From contig NZ_CP059165.1 in the NCBI RefSeq assembly GCF_013466425.1, forward strand, positions 4,278,001 to 4,342,000: a stretch of DNA of 64,000 nucleotides. The letters are read 5' to 3'. Within the stretch, counting starts at the first letter, position 1. Each line of letters starts with the position of its first letter. The notes under the pieces are model-generated. The model ran no database searches, was not told where the DNA came from, and saw only the letters and a list, made by a program, of their open reading frames with translations. Made by a program: the position numbers and the translations under genes. Of this stretch, positions 7,480-16,679 are shown one piece after another. This stretch comes from Mycobacterium vicinigordonae (GTDB lineage Bacteria > Actinomycetota > Actinomycetes > Mycobacteriales > Mycobacteriaceae).

Positions 7480-10119
7480 ATGATCAGTCGGTTGGCGACG
7501 CCAGCCGATATGTTGGAGCCCGTGGCTCTTCCCAACCTCACCCGCGACCAGGCAATCGAACGCGCGGCACTGGTCACCGTGCACAGTTACCAGATCAACC
7601 TCGACGTCACCGACGGCTCCGGCGCACCGGGATCCGGAACGTTTCACTCCGTCACCACTGTGGTGTTCGACGCGCTCGCCGGTGCCGACACGGTCCTCGA
7701 CATTGCCGCTAATACCGTGCGCAGCGCCACCCTCAACGGCTTGCCCATCGACGTCTCCGGATACGACGAATCCACCGGCATCCCGTTGCGCGGGCTCGCC
7801 GACCGCAACGTCGTCGTGGTCGACGCGGACTGCCGATACTCAAACACCGGCGAGGGTCTGCACCGATTCGTCGATCCGGTCGACGACGAGATCTACCTGT
7901 ACTCGCAATTCGAAACCGCCGACGCCAAGCGGATGTTCGCCTGCTTCGACCAACCAGACCTCAAAGCCACCTTCGACCTCCGGGTGATCGCGCCGGCGCA
8001 CTGGAAGGTGGTATCCAACGGTGCTACGGCCGACGTCGCGGACGCCGGGGACGCCAAAGTGCACACGTTCGCAACCACCCCGCGGATGAGTACTTATCTG
8101 GTGGCGCTGATCGCCGGACCGTACGCCGTATGGAACGACACCTACAGCGACGAGCACGGCGAGATTCCGCTGGGCATCTACTGTCGGGCCTCGCTGGCGC
8201 CGTTTATGGACGCCGACCGGTTGTTCACCGAAACCAAGCAAGGCTTCGGCTTCTACCACAACAACTTTGGTTCGCCGTACGCGTTCGGCAAGTACGACCA
8301 GTTGTTCGTTCCCGAATTCAACGCCGGTGCAATGGAAAACGCGGGCGCTGTGACGTTCCTAGAAGACTACGTCTTCCGCAGCAAGGTGACCCGAGCCTCC
8401 TACGAGCGCCGCGCCGAGACGGTGCTGCACGAGATGGCGCACATGTGGTTCGGCGATCTGGTCACGATGACGTGGTGGGATGACTTGTGGCTCAACGAGT
8501 CTTTCGCCACTTTCGCATCGGTGTTATGCCAGGCTGAGTCGACCGAGTACACCGAAGCCTGGACAACCTTTGCGACAGTGGAGAAGTCGTGGGCATACCG
8601 CCAGGACCAGATGCCCTCGACGCACCCAATTGCCGCGGACATCCCCGACCTGCACGCGGTCGAGGTCAACTTCGACGGGATCACCTACGCGAAGGGCGCC
8701 TCGGTGCTCAAGCAATTGGTCGCCTATGTGGGGCTGGAGCAATTCCTGGCCGGACTACGGGACTACTTCCGCGCCCATGCCTTTGGCAACGCCACCTTCG
8801 GCGACCTGCTCGGTGCGCTGGAGAAGGCCTCTGGACGCGACCTGTCGAACTGGGGCCAGCAGTGGCTGAAAACCACGGGGCTCAACACACTGCGTCCTGA
8901 CTTCGACATCGATGGGGACGGCAAGTTCACCCGGTTCACGGTGACCCAGAGCGGCGCCGAGCCCGGTGCGGGCGAGACCCGGGTGCACCGGGTAGCGATT
9001 GGCATCTACGACGACGATCCCACATCCGGCAAGCTGGTCCGGGTGCATCGCGAGGAGATCGACGTCGAAGGTTCCGCAGTGGAAGTGCCTGCGCTGGTAG
9101 GTGTTTCGCGAGGCCAGCTGATTCTGGTCAACGACGACGACCTGACCTACTGCTCGCTACGGCTAGACCCGGAGTCGCTGCAGACCGTGCTGACGCGCAT
9201 CGCCGACATCGCCGAGCCGCTGCCGCGGTCGTTGGCGTGGTCGGCGGCGTGGGAGATGACGCGGGAGGCCGAACTGCGGGCCCGCGATTTCGTGGCGTTG
9301 GTGTCCGGTGGTGTTCAGGCCGAGACCGAGGTGACGGTGTTGCAGCGACTGCTGCTGCAAGCGCAGACGGCGGTCGGTTCCTATGCCGAGCCGGGATGGG
9401 CGCGCGAGCGGGGCTGGCCCCACCTGGCCGACCGGCTCCTCGAGTTGGCCCGCGGCGCCCAGCCCGGATCCGACCACCAGCTCGCCTACGTCAATGCGCT
9501 GTGCTCATCGGTGCACTCGCCACGGCATGTGGGGGTGCTTGGTGCGTTGCTCGACGGCGATCCCGCCGAGCAAGGGCTGGCGGGCCTGGACGTCGACGCG
9601 GATCTGCGCTGGCGCGTGGTGATCGCGTTGGCCGCCGCCGGCGCGCTCGACGCCGGGGGTCCGGACACGCCCCGCATCAATGCCGAGGTCCAGCGGGATC
9701 CGACCGCCGCAGGCAAACGCCACGGCGCCCAGGCGGCGGCGGCTCGTCCGCAGATTGGGGTCAAGGAGGCCGCGTTTACCTCGGTCGTAGAGGACGACAC
9801 AATGGCCAACGCCATGAGCCGCGCCATCATCGCGGGGATCGGCGCGCCGGGACAGGGTGAGCTGCTCCAGCCGTTCACCCAGCGCTATTTCCAAGCGATC
9901 CCGGGTGTGTGGGCGCGGCGGTCCAGTGAGGTCGCGCAATCGGTGGTGGTCGGTCTGTACCCGTACTGGGACATCAGCGAGCCGGCCATCGCTGCCGCCG
10001 ACGCGTTCCTGGGCGACCCGGAGGTGCCGCCGGCGTTACGCCGGCTGGTGCTCGAGGGCCAGGCCGGGGTGAAGCGGTCACTGCGGGCACGCAGGTTCGA
10101 CGCCGGCGAACCGAACTGA
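7480..10119 (+). CDS. pepN: Aminopeptidase N (M1 family zinc metallopeptidase)
   Basis: The 879-residue M1 aminopeptidase carries the exopeptidase motif GAMEN near residue 284 and the zinc site HEMAH (His317, Glu318, His321) with the downstream Glu in NESF. An ERAP1-like C-terminal domain follows. It removes N-terminal residues from peptides in the cytoplasm. Two starts are plausible. ATG 7480 has GGAGGAG 6 bases upstream and is chosen here; GTG 7522 gives V/M-ALPNLT, the start used in M. tuberculosis Rv2467, with only GGAG at 3 bases. The upstream 138 bp is a divergent promoter region shared with the PE_PGRS gene. Confidence 0.95.
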   Translation: MISRLATPADMLEPVALPNLTRDQAIERAALVTVHSYQINLDVTDGSGAPGSGTFHSVTTVVFDALAGADTVLDIAANTVRSATLNGLPIDVSGYDESTGIPLRGLADRNVVVVDADCRYSNTGEGLHRFVDPVDDEIYLYSQFETADAKRMFACFDQPDLKATFDLRVIAPAHWKVVSNGATADVADAGDAKVHTFATTPRMSTYLVALIAGPYAVWNDTYSDEHGEIPLGIYCRASLAPFMDADRLFTETKQGFGFYHNNFGSPYAFGKYDQLFVPEFNAGAMENAGAVTFLEDYVFRSKVTRASYERRAETVLHEMAHMWFGDLVTMTWWDDLWLNESFATFASVLCQAESTEYTEAWTTFATVEKSWAYRQDQMPSTHPIAADIPDLHAVEVNFDGITYAKGASVLKQLVAYVGLEQFLAGLRDYFRAHAFGNATFGDLLGALEKASGRDLSNWGQQWLKTTGLNTLRPDFDIDGDGKFTRFTVTQSGAEPGAGETRVHRVAIGIYDDDPTSGKLVRVHREEIDVEGSAVEVPALVGVSRGQLILVNDDDLTYCSLRLDPESLQTVLTRIADIAEPLPRSLAWSAAWEMTREAELRARDFVALVSGGVQAETEVTVLQRLLLQAQTAVGSYAEPGWARERGWPHLADRLLELARGAQPGSDHQLAYVNALCSSVHSPRHVGVLGALLDGDPAEQGLAGLDVDADLRWRVVIALAAAGALDAGGPDTPRINAEVQRDPTAAGKRHGAQAAAARPQIGVKEAAFTSVVEDDTMANAMSRAIIAGIGAPGQGELLQPFTQRYFQAIPGVWARRSSEVAQSVVVGLYPYWDISEPAIAAADAFLGDPEVPPALRRLVLEGQAGVKRSLRARRFDAGEPN

Positions 10120-10140
10120 CCGGGAGGCCTGCCGGCCAGG

Positions 10141-10965
10141 CTAGCGGTAGCCGCCGTCGTGCAGGCCGGCGTCCTCTTCGAGCCGATTGACCTTGCGAAC
10201 GGCCAACTCGCGCAACAGTTCCCAACCGTATGCCCGCAGCATGCCGGAATAGCCGAGCGCGGCCCACTGGGCGCTGTGCCGCTCCTCGTGGTGCAACAGA
10301 CCGTCCAGGTTCACGCCCGCGACCGCTTCGCCGCCGGATTCGGAGTGCCAAATCCGCCGCGACGTGATGATTTCTCGGAGCAACCGAGCGGGATCGTCGC
10401 CGGCGGCGCAGTTGACCATGAAGATGTCTCCCCAGGTGGTCCCGCCGCGCTGGCTGAACAGACGCTGCACCCAACTGCCGCCCAACCCCATGAGGATGCC
10501 GTTCGGAGTCGAGGCCAGCCGGCCGCCGTTTCGATCGACGAATCGGACGTCGCGGGCGTAGCTCCAGGTGTTGGCGCGCTGCCGGTCCATGATCCGCCGC
10601 ACCTCGGCCGCCGAATACGGCGTCTCGCGGAAGTCGCGAACCACGCCGACATCTGCCCTGCCGTAGTCGGTGCCCGCGTTGAGGATGTAGGTGAGCAAAG
10701 CCGCACAGCGCGCGTCGTCCCCTCCGGTTCCCGAAGGGAGCAGAAAGAAGGACTTGCCGCGCGCGTCGTTGACCTCTTCGAAACCGCCGAGGAGGTGCAG
10801 CGCCTCAATGCCCAGGCCGCAGACTCCGGCGATCTCAACGATCACCGCGGGGGGCACTGCGCGACGAGCGGCGTTGTCCAGCCATTTTGCGGGGTAACCG
10901 GTGAGGCGAGCCCCGCTGAGCAGACCCGCCTCGCGCAGCACCCGCTCGTAGTGAGGGCCCAGCAA
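10141..10965 (-). CDS. Conserved hypothetical protein with HExxH motif
   Basis: I do not recognise this 274-residue protein. Near the C-terminus it has His226-Glu-Glu-Arg-His230, a zinc-protease-like HExxH, followed by SAQWAALGYSG; similar H-E-x-x-H-S-x-Q-W patterns occur in predicted metallopeptidase domains, so a metal-binding role is possible but unproven. No signal peptide or membrane segment is evident. The N-terminal half has a helical region rich in Ala/Leu and a conserved-looking GxxYGRADVGVVRDF stretch. The start is uncertain: TTG 10965 lies 9 bases after the ctaI-like stop with no clear ribosome-binding site. It appears co-transcribed with the upstream ctaJ-ctaI pair. I do not recall it at this place in H37Rv. 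Confidence 0.7.
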   Translation of the reverse strand: MLGPHYERVLREAGLLSGARLTGYPAKWLDNAARRAVPPAVIVEIAGVCGLGIEALHLLGGFEEVNDARGKSFFLLPSGTGGDDARCAALLTYILNAGTDYGRADVGVVRDFRETPYSAAEVRRIMDRQRANTWSYARDVRFVDRNGGRLASTPNGILMGLGGSWVQRLFSQRGGTTWGDIFMVNCAAGDDPARLLREIITSRRIWHSESGGEAVAGVNLDGLLHHEERHSAQWAALGYSGMLRAYGWELLRELAVRKVNRLEEDAGLHDGGYR

Positions 10966-10974
10966 TTGCGGCGG

Positions 10975-11442
10975 CTAGGCCGGCGAGATCCCCGAGCTGA
11001 GCACCCGGATGGCGCTGACCAGTCCGTCGATCAGGTTGCCCTGCTCGAACGCTGACGACGCCGCGGCGACTCCGAGCGGGGCTGCGGACTCGGCGCCGCG
11101 TCCGCGCACCTCCGAGCCGTACACCACTTCGATGACGCTCTGGTTCGGTGACACCGCGAGCAGCACCGCGTTGTTGGGAGTCGGCACCTTGGCCAGGATC
11201 TCGCGGGCCCGGGCCGCGGTGTCCTCGCCCAAGTCGCCCAAATAGATGGCGAACCGCGCCTTCGACGCGCGCGAAGCGTACTTCAGCGCATCGTCAACCG
11301 CGACAAGGTCTTTGATCGGAAAGGGGTAGTGCGAGGAAAGCTCGCCCGGTTCGGTGACGCCGGAAACCCGCCCACTGCTGGTGATGACCGAGCCGCGGGG
11401 CAGGTCGGCGGGGTCGATCGTCGCGACTTCACCATGTGCCAC
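10975..11442 (-). CDS. ctaI: DUF5130 protein, cytochrome bcc-aa3 accessory subunit CtaI (Rv2468c homologue)
   Basis: The 155-residue protein starting [20 protein letters not shown] is the mycobacterial DUF5130 (TPM-like) family. From memory, the M. smegmatis homologue was found in cryo-EM structures of the bcc-aa3 respiratory supercomplex and named CtaI, with its neighbour CtaJ. A C-terminal hydrophobic segment ([17 protein letters not shown]) may associate with the membrane. GTG 11442 is chosen because AGGAGG lies 8 bases upstream; the alternative GTG 11451 abuts that site. It overlaps the ctaJ stop by 14 bases, implying translational coupling. Confidence 0.75.
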   Translation of the reverse strand: MAHGEVATIDPADLPRGSVITSSGRVSGVTEPGELSSHYPFPIKDLVAVDDALKYASRASKARFAIYLGDLGEDTAARAREILAKVPTPNNAVLLAVSPNQSVIEVVYGSEVRGRGAESAAPLGVAAASSAFEQGNLIDGLVSAIRVLSSGISPA

Positions 11443-11653
11443 TTGCGCCACCTCCTACCGTGAATTCCGCGCCGTGCCCGCCGTGGTGACCGCCGACATT
11501 CTCATCGGTGGCCGCCCACAGGATCGACGGGTGGGTCCACTCTTGCGACAGATCGTAGGTTGCCGGGTGCGGGCTCTTGCGGCTCATGAACACCAGCAAG
11601 AGGAAGCCGACCAGCAACAGTGGTATTCCGAGAAACATCCCGTGTAATGCCAT
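11429..11653 (-). CDS. ctaJ: Small membrane subunit of cytochrome aa3 oxidase (CtaJ-like)
   Basis: The 74-residue protein has one membrane helix ([18 protein letters not shown], residues about 6-23). A polar tail with [16 protein letters not shown] and a His/Gly-rich segment (GGHHGGHG) follows. A small single-span protein next to DUF5130 is the arrangement recalled for the CtaI/CtaJ pair of the mycobacterial bcc-aa3 supercomplex. ATG 11653 is chosen because it places the helix at the N-terminus; no good ribosome-binding site is visible, and an in-frame GTG 11662 or the frame start 11701 are alternatives. It overlaps ctaI. Confidence 0.65.
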   Translation of the reverse strand: MALHGMFLGIPLLLVGFLLLVFMSRKSPHPATYDLSQEWTHPSILWAATDENVGGHHGGHGAEFTVGGGASGTW

Positions 11654-11717
11654 CGTGTTCACGAGGCAAACCGTATCCCACCGCGCCGCGAAGCGGTGCA
11701 CTCAGGACGCAGGAAAG

Positions 11718-12368
11718 TCAGGCCGCGCCCTCACCCAGGTACCGCGCCCAGGACGGGTCGAGTTCTTTGACCGTCGACAGCAGCCGCCAGTGCTGGCCCG
11801 TCGGCGGCAGCGGCGCCCGTCGCAACGACCAGCCAAGTTCGGCGAGTAGTTTGTCGCCCTTGCGGTGGTTGCACGTGGCGCAACACGCCACGCAATTCTC
11901 CCAGGAATGGTCGCCGCCGCGGCTTCGGGGCACCACGTGGTCGACGGTGTCGGCCTTCGCGCCACAGTACGCGCAGCAGAACCGGTCGCGGTGCATCAGC
12001 GCCGCCCGAGTCATCGGCACCCGCGCCCGGTAGGGCACCCGGACATAGGTGCGCAGCTGGATCACCGAGGGCACCGCGATCGAATGGGTCGCCGAGTGGA
12101 TTACCGGCCCTGCCGGATCGTGGTGCACGACGTCGGCCTTTCCGCAGATCAGCATCACAATGGCGCGTCGCATCGGCAGTGCGGTCAACGGCTCGTAGGT
12201 GGAGTTCAGCAGCAGCACCCGGCGGCGGTTCCAGATCGAGGCGCTCTCGGTGCGGTTGGGCGGGTGAGTTTCAGCGACGCTGTGCAGGCATGGGGCGCTT
12301 GCTGGCCCGGTTCCTTTTGCCGCGACACCTGCACTGCGGTGGCCGCGGCGTTTGTTGCGCTGCGCCAT
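11718..12368 (-). CDS. HNH endonuclease family protein (Rv2469c homologue)
   Basis: The 216-residue protein has a C-terminal HNH domain. A CxxC knuckle (CAYC) is followed by VDHVVPRSRGG with the catalytic His, then WENCVACCATCNHRKGD with the second CxxC and the final Asn/His. The N-terminus is basic (RNKRRGHRS). This family is conserved as a single-copy chromosomal gene in actinobacteria; its biological role (nicking, repair or restriction) is not established. ATG 12368 has GGAGG 5 bases upstream. It is divergent from glbO, and no mobile-element context is visible. Confidence 0.9.
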   Translation of the reverse strand: MAQRNKRRGHRSAGVAAKGTGPASAPCLHSVAETHPPNRTESASIWNRRRVLLLNSTYEPLTALPMRRAIVMLICGKADVVHHDPAGPVIHSATHSIAVPSVIQLRTYVRVPYRARVPMTRAALMHRDRFCCAYCGAKADTVDHVVPRSRGGDHSWENCVACCATCNHRKGDKLLAELGWSLRRAPLPPTGQHWRLLSTVKELDPSWARYLGEGAA

Positions 12369-12499
12369 AAATCCTCCGCCGACAGTCCACCACGATTTGC
12401 TGCCAATCGCACGCCCTTTGTCTCAGCCACGCCGTGTCGATCCAGTGAACATCGGACGCTGTCGGCAGCCAGATCGCGGGTGGCTCACACTGGGGGACG

Positions 12500-12895
12500 A
12501 TGGATCAAACAACTGAGTCTTTCTACGACGCGGTCGGCGGTGCGAAGACCTTCGAGGCGATCGTCGGGCGCTTCTACGAGCAGGTGGCCGAGGACGAGAT
12601 ACTGCGACCGCTGTATCCCGAAGAGGACCTCACGGGCGCCGAGCAGCGGTTACGAATGTTTCTCGAACAATATTGGGGCGGTCCGCGCACCTACTCCGAT
12701 CAGCGCGGGCATCCGCGGCTGCGGATGCGGCACGTGCCCTTCCGGATCACCCCGATCGAGCGCGACGCCTGGTTGCGGTGCATGCACACCGCCGTAGCTT
12801 CGATCGACTCGCAGACGCTGGACGACGACCATCGACGCCAGCTGTTGCAGTATCTGGAGATGGCGGCCCACTCGTTGGTGAACTCGGCGTTCTAA
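12500..12895 (+). CDS. glbO: Group II truncated haemoglobin O
   Basis: The 131-residue trHbO keeps all active-site residues: Tyr26 (B10), Tyr39 (CD1), proximal His78 (F8) and Trp91 (G8), corresponding to Tyr23, Tyr36, His75 and Trp88 of the M. tuberculosis protein. It binds O2 tightly and has been linked to oxygen delivery to respiration and to NO/peroxide chemistry. The N-terminus has three residues more than M. tuberculosis Rv2470. The stop codon overlaps the aglA start by one base (TAATG), so the two are co-translated. Confidence 0.97.
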   Translation: MDQTTESFYDAVGGAKTFEAIVGRFYEQVAEDEILRPLYPEEDLTGAEQRLRMFLEQYWGGPRTYSDQRGHPRLRMRHVPFRITPIERDAWLRCMHTAVASIDSQTLDDDHRRQLLQYLEMAAHSLVNSAF

Positions 12896-14454
12896 TGGCC
12901 AGCGAACGATGGTGGCAGTCCGCGATCTTCTACCAGGTCTATCCGCGCTCGTTCGCCGATAGCGACGGTGATGGTGTGGGCGATCTCGACGGATTGGCCA
13001 ATCGGCTCGACTATCTGAAAGAGCTTGGGGTGGACGCTCTTTGGATCAATCCGGTCACCGTCTCGCCGATGGCCGACCACGGCTACGACGTGTCCGACCC
13101 GCGCGACATCGACCCGTTGTTCGGCGGGATGGCCGCGTTCGAGCGGCTGGTCGAGGCGGCGCACGCCCGCGGCATCAAAGTCACAATGGACGTGGTGCCC
13201 AACCATTCCAGTTCCCAGCACCCGTGGTTTCAGGCGGCGCTGGCCGCCGGCCCGGGCGCCGAGGCGCGGGATCGGTACTTCTTCCGCGATGGCCGGGGAC
13301 CCGACGGAGCGCTGCCACCCAACAACTGGGAGTCGGTTTTCGGCGGACCGGCATGGACGCGGGTGATCGAGCCCGACGGCAATCTCGGCCAGTGGTACCT
13401 GCACCTGTTCGACACCGAGCAACCCGACCTCAACTGGGACAATCCCGAGATCTTCGACGACTTCGAGAAGACACTGCGGTTCTGGCTGGAGCGCGGGGTC
13501 GATGGGTTCCGGATCGACGTCGCGCACGGCATGGCCAAGCCGGTGGGCCTGCCGGACTCGCCGGACGTGTCCGAGGTGCTGCGGCACACCGACGACGATC
13601 CGAGGTTCAATCGGCCCAACGTGCACGCGATCCATCGCGATATCCGTGCGGTGATGAACGACTATCCGGACGCGGTCACCATCGGTGAGGTCTGGGTGCA
13701 CGACAACACCCAGTGGGCGCGGTACGTGCGCGCCGACGAATTGCACCTGGGCTTCAACTTCCGGCTCACCCGCACCGAGTTCGACGCCGCCGAGATCCGC
13801 GCGGCCGTGCAGAACTCGCTGGACGCGGCTGCCCTGGAAAACGCCACCCCGACCTGGACGCTGTCCAACCACGACGTGGGCCGGGAGGTGACCCGGTACG
13901 GTGGCGGCTACGTCGGGCTGCTGCGGGCGAAGTCGATGGCGATGTTGATGCTCGCCCTGCCTGGTGCGATTTTCGTGTACAACGGCGAAGAACTGGGCCT
14001 GCCCGACGTGGATCTGCCCGATGAGGTGCTGCAGGATCCGACCTGGGAACGTTCCGGACGTACCGAACGCGGCCGCGACCGGTGCCGGGTGCCAGTGCCG
14101 TGGTCGGACGACGCTCCCCCGTTCGGGTTCTCCACGAACCCCGACACCTGGTTGCCGATGCCACCGGACTGGGCGGAGTTGACCGTCGAAAAGCAGTTGG
14201 CCGATCCTGATTCGACGTTGTCGTTTTTTCGTCGGATGATCGAATTGCGCCGTGTTCGTACAGAATTGGACGGCACCCAGCTAGATTGGCTGCCCGCCTC
14301 GGATGACGAGGTGGTGTTCCGGCGCGGTGGTCTGGTCTGTGCGCTCAACGCCGGAAAGCAGCCGCGGAAACTCCCGTCGGGTGAACTGATCCTGTCCAGT
14401 ACGCCGGTACCAGACGGCCTGTTGGCCCCAGGCGCCGCGGCCTGGCTGGTCTGA
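12895..14454 (+). CDS. aglA: Alpha-glucosidase, GH13 family
   Basis: The 519-residue enzyme begins [20 protein letters not shown], the start of the GH13 (beta/alpha)8 barrel. Catalytic residues are the nucleophile Asp208 (DGFRID), the acid/base Glu265 (IGEVWV) and Asp327 (SNHD). It should hydrolyse terminal alpha-glucosidic bonds in maltose-like substrates in the cytoplasm. The start is ATG 12895 inside the TAATG junction with glbO, where translational coupling is expected; longer upstream frames are the shadow of glbO. Corresponds to Rv2471. Confidence 0.95.
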   Translation: MASERWWQSAIFYQVYPRSFADSDGDGVGDLDGLANRLDYLKELGVDALWINPVTVSPMADHGYDVSDPRDIDPLFGGMAAFERLVEAAHARGIKVTMDVVPNHSSSQHPWFQAALAAGPGAEARDRYFFRDGRGPDGALPPNNWESVFGGPAWTRVIEPDGNLGQWYLHLFDTEQPDLNWDNPEIFDDFEKTLRFWLERGVDGFRIDVAHGMAKPVGLPDSPDVSEVLRHTDDDPRFNRPNVHAIHRDIRAVMNDYPDAVTIGEVWVHDNTQWARYVRADELHLGFNFRLTRTEFDAAEIRAAVQNSLDAAALENATPTWTLSNHDVGREVTRYGGGYVGLLRAKSMAMLMLALPGAIFVYNGEELGLPDVDLPDEVLQDPTWERSGRTERGRDRCRVPVPWSDDAPPFGFSTNPDTWLPMPPDWAELTVEKQLADPDSTLSFFRRMIELRRVRTELDGTQLDWLPASDDEVVFRRGGLVCALNAGKQPRKLPSGELILSSTPVPDGLLAPGAAAWLV

Positions 14455-14498
14455 CTCGGCATTTCGCGTTTTGTGGCGTGCTGCTCTATATGTGATGC

Positions 14499-15536
14499 AT
14501 GGCGCCCTACGCGTGGACAGTGATCGGAGCCGGCCCGGCCGGAATTGCCGCGGTGGGAAGGCTGCTCGATCGGGGGATACCGCAAGAGCAGATCGCCTGG
14601 GTTGACCCAGCCTTCCGCGCTGGTGATGTCGGCGCGAAATGGCGCCCGGTGTCGAGCAACACCATCGCCAGCACATTTCTGCAGTATTTGCACGGCGCAT
14701 CGTCCTTTCGCTTCTCGGACTCTCCGCCGATGCCGTTGCGGGAAGTCGACCCGGATGAGACGTGCGCCCTTGCGCTGGTTGCGGATCCGCTGCTGTGGGT
14801 CACCGAGCAGTTGCGGGAGCGGGTTGCGGTGTTCGAGACAACGGCAACCACGCTGCGTCTCGAGCATCGGCGCTGGCGCATCGAAACCGGACTCGGGGAA
14901 ATCGCCTCGGCCAATACGGTGCTGGCCGTCGGAGCGGTACCCAAAAAGCTTGATTACCCTCAACTGCAAGAGATTCCGGTGGAAGTTGCACTCGACCCCG
15001 AGCAGTTGCGTGAGCAGTCGCTGGAGGGTGCCACGGTGGCTGTCTTCGGCTCGTCGCACTCGTCGATGATCGCGTTACCGCATCTTCTGCGGCATCCGGT
15101 CGCCAAGGTCATTAACTTCTATCGAAGTCCACTCAAATATGCTGTTTACCTAGACAATTGGATACTATTCGACGACACTGGACTGAAAGGCCGTGCAGCG
15201 CAATGGGCGCGGGAGAATATCGACGGAGTTCATCCGGAAAGACTTGAGCGGTACCGTGTTTCGGGTCCGGAGTTTGAAGAGAAGCTCAGCGAGTGCGACC
15301 GAGTGGTCTATACCGTCGGATTCGAGCGGCGCGCGCTGCCCAATACACCGCAGTGGGGAACGCTGGGTTACAACCCGCAGAACGGGATCATTGCTCCTGG
15401 TCTGTTCGGGCTGGGCATCGCTTTTCCCGAATATGCGGAGGATCCTTACGGATACGGCCAATACCGGGTCGGGCTCAAAAAATTCATGGATTACCTCGAC
15501 GCGGTGTTGCCGTTGTGGATGGTCTACGGCACCTGA
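14499..15536 (+). CDS. FAD/NAD(P)-binding oxidoreductase of unknown substrate
   Basis: The 345-residue protein starts with a Rossmann FAD motif (VIGAGPAGIAA, residues 8-18). A second nucleotide-binding-like strand, VAVFGSSHSS (about residues 183-192), lacks the usual GxGxxG glycines. It has weak likeness to the pyridine nucleotide-disulphide oxidoreductase/L-ornithine hydroxylase superfamily, but no redox-active CxxxxC is present. The C-terminal PGLFGLGIAFPE segment resembles the second FAD-contacting motif. It lies alone between aglA and the convergent Rv2474c homologue, where H37Rv has different genes (Rv2472-Rv2473). Substrate and role cannot be assigned. Confidence 0.8.
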   Translation: MAPYAWTVIGAGPAGIAAVGRLLDRGIPQEQIAWVDPAFRAGDVGAKWRPVSSNTIASTFLQYLHGASSFRFSDSPPMPLREVDPDETCALALVADPLLWVTEQLRERVAVFETTATTLRLEHRRWRIETGLGEIASANTVLAVGAVPKKLDYPQLQEIPVEVALDPEQLREQSLEGATVAVFGSSHSSMIALPHLLRHPVAKVINFYRSPLKYAVYLDNWILFDDTGLKGRAAQWARENIDGVHPERLERYRVSGPEFEEKLSECDRVVYTVGFERRALPNTPQWGTLGYNPQNGIIAPGLFGLGIAFPEYAEDPYGYGQYRVGLKKFMDYLDAVLPLWMVYGT

Positions 15537-15603
15537 CGGGCGCTCTGAGAGTTGTTGCGCTCATGATGATCCGAATCTCACAGTCGCGGCTCCGGCGGGC
15601 CGC

Positions 15604-16266
15604 TCAGTGCACCACCAACGCGGCATGCGCGCGCCGCCGATAGACCGACCCGAATCGCGCGTCGACGCGCAACCAGGCCGAAGTGCTCCGCACCCTTACG
15701 ATCTCGTCGTCTACCGCGTCAGCCGCTTGCGGCAGGAAACCCATCGCCGTCAACGCGAACACACAACGCATCGGCAGCCCCACCACCTCCCCACCCGCGC
15801 TGACTTCGACGACCTCCTGGTCCAGCAGCGAGGTCGGCGGACCATGCGCTGAACCGTGCTCCTTGGCCACAGCGACACCCTGCTGGGACAGGTCCAACAG
15901 GACCCGCGCCGGTATGTCGTCGAGGTGGGTGAAGCCAGACTCCGGGGGCAAGCCGCCCCGCCACGCCGAGTCCATCGCGTATCCCGGCTCCACGTATCCG
16001 GATTCGTTCATGGCCGCCAGGCCACGCGACAAAGCGTCCGCACCTACCGACATGTCGTCGGGTCGCACCGTGCCGACCACCACGCGGCTGGCCAGGACGT
16101 CGAAGCCGGTTGCCGTCCAAGCGGTCAGCAATCCCCGTGAGCGGGCACGAATGCGGATGACGGCGGCATCGTCGAGGCGCAGCGCGTGCTCGACGAAAGC
16201 GGCCAGATCCGCCCGATGTGCCGCCGCGCCTTCGGGACCCAACCACAGTCCGCGCTCGCCGCTCAC
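15604..16266 (-). CDS. Conserved hypothetical protein (Rv2474c homologue)
   Basis: A 220-residue protein of unknown function conserved next to the thioesterase/gdh pair in mycobacteria. No membrane segment, signal peptide or catalytic motif stands out. The sequence begins [14 protein letters not shown] and ends RRRAHAALVVH. GTG 16266 is chosen because it makes a GTGA overlap with the thioesterase stop codon; GTG 16278 is an in-frame alternative. It is the last gene of the operon gdh - thioesterase - this gene, with stop/start overlaps throughout. Confidence 0.85.
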   Translation of the reverse strand: MSGERGLWLGPEGAAAHRADLAAFVEHALRLDDAAVIRIRARSRGLLTAWTATGFDVLASRVVVGTVRPDDMSVGADALSRGLAAMNESGYVEPGYAMDSAWRGGLPPESGFTHLDDIPARVLLDLSQQGVAVAKEHGSAHGPPTSLLDQEVVEVSAGGEVVGLPMRCVFALTAMGFLPQAADAVDDEIVRVRSTSAWLRVDARFGSVYRRRAHAALVVH

Positions 16267-16679
16267 TCCCTGAGCCACCGCTGCAGATACTCCCGGTGGT
16301 GCGGCGTGAGTCGAACCAGCCGCTGTTCTTCGATGTGGACCGCAGCTAGCTGAGACTCGGCGATCACCGCCGGCTTGGACTCCGGGGCGGCATTGACCGA
16401 GCGCACTTCGTAGCCCAACGTGAAGTCCACCGCCCGCAGCCGTTTGGTCCAGATGGTCACCTGCAAGGGTGAATCAACAAGGCGCAGTTGGTCTTTATAA
16501 GTCACCCGGACGTCGGCGATCAATAAGCCGATAGTGGTGATGTCGGCACCAAACGGCTCCTTGAGGAACGGCACCCGCGATTCTTCGAGAATCGTGACCA
16601 TGGTCGCGTGATTCACGTGCTGGTACATGTCGATGTCCGACCAGCGCACCGGTACGGCTGCGACGAACCCGATACTCAA
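16263..16679 (-). CDS. Hotdog-fold acyl-CoA thioesterase (4HBT type)
   Basis: The 138-residue protein carries [17 protein letters not shown] near residue 11, the 4HBT/YbgC-type motif with catalytic Asp and the following HVNN-like loop. It probably hydrolyses short- or medium-chain acyl-CoA in the cytoplasm. The apparent start is TTG 16679, forming a TTGA overlap with the gdh stop (16676-16678); this rare start codon and the 4-base overlap point to translation by reinitiation. Homologue of Rv2475c. Confidence 0.88.
   Translation of the reverse strand: MSIGFVAAVPVRWSDIDMYQHVNHATMVTILEESRVPFLKEPFGADITTIGLLIADVRVTYKDQLRLVDSPLQVTIWTKRLRAVDFTLGYEVRSVNAAPESKPAVIAESQLAAVHIEEQRLVRLTPHHREYLQRWLRE

Noticed and set aside
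10127..10141. Terminator GCCTG-CCGGC-CAGGC between pepN and the HExxH gene
   Set aside because: The stem is only five base pairs with no T-run, too weak to list.
12673..12894. Upstream extension of aglA by 74 residues
   Set aside because: It is the +1 shadow of glbO; the GH13 start MASERWW at 12895 fits the family and the TAATG junction.
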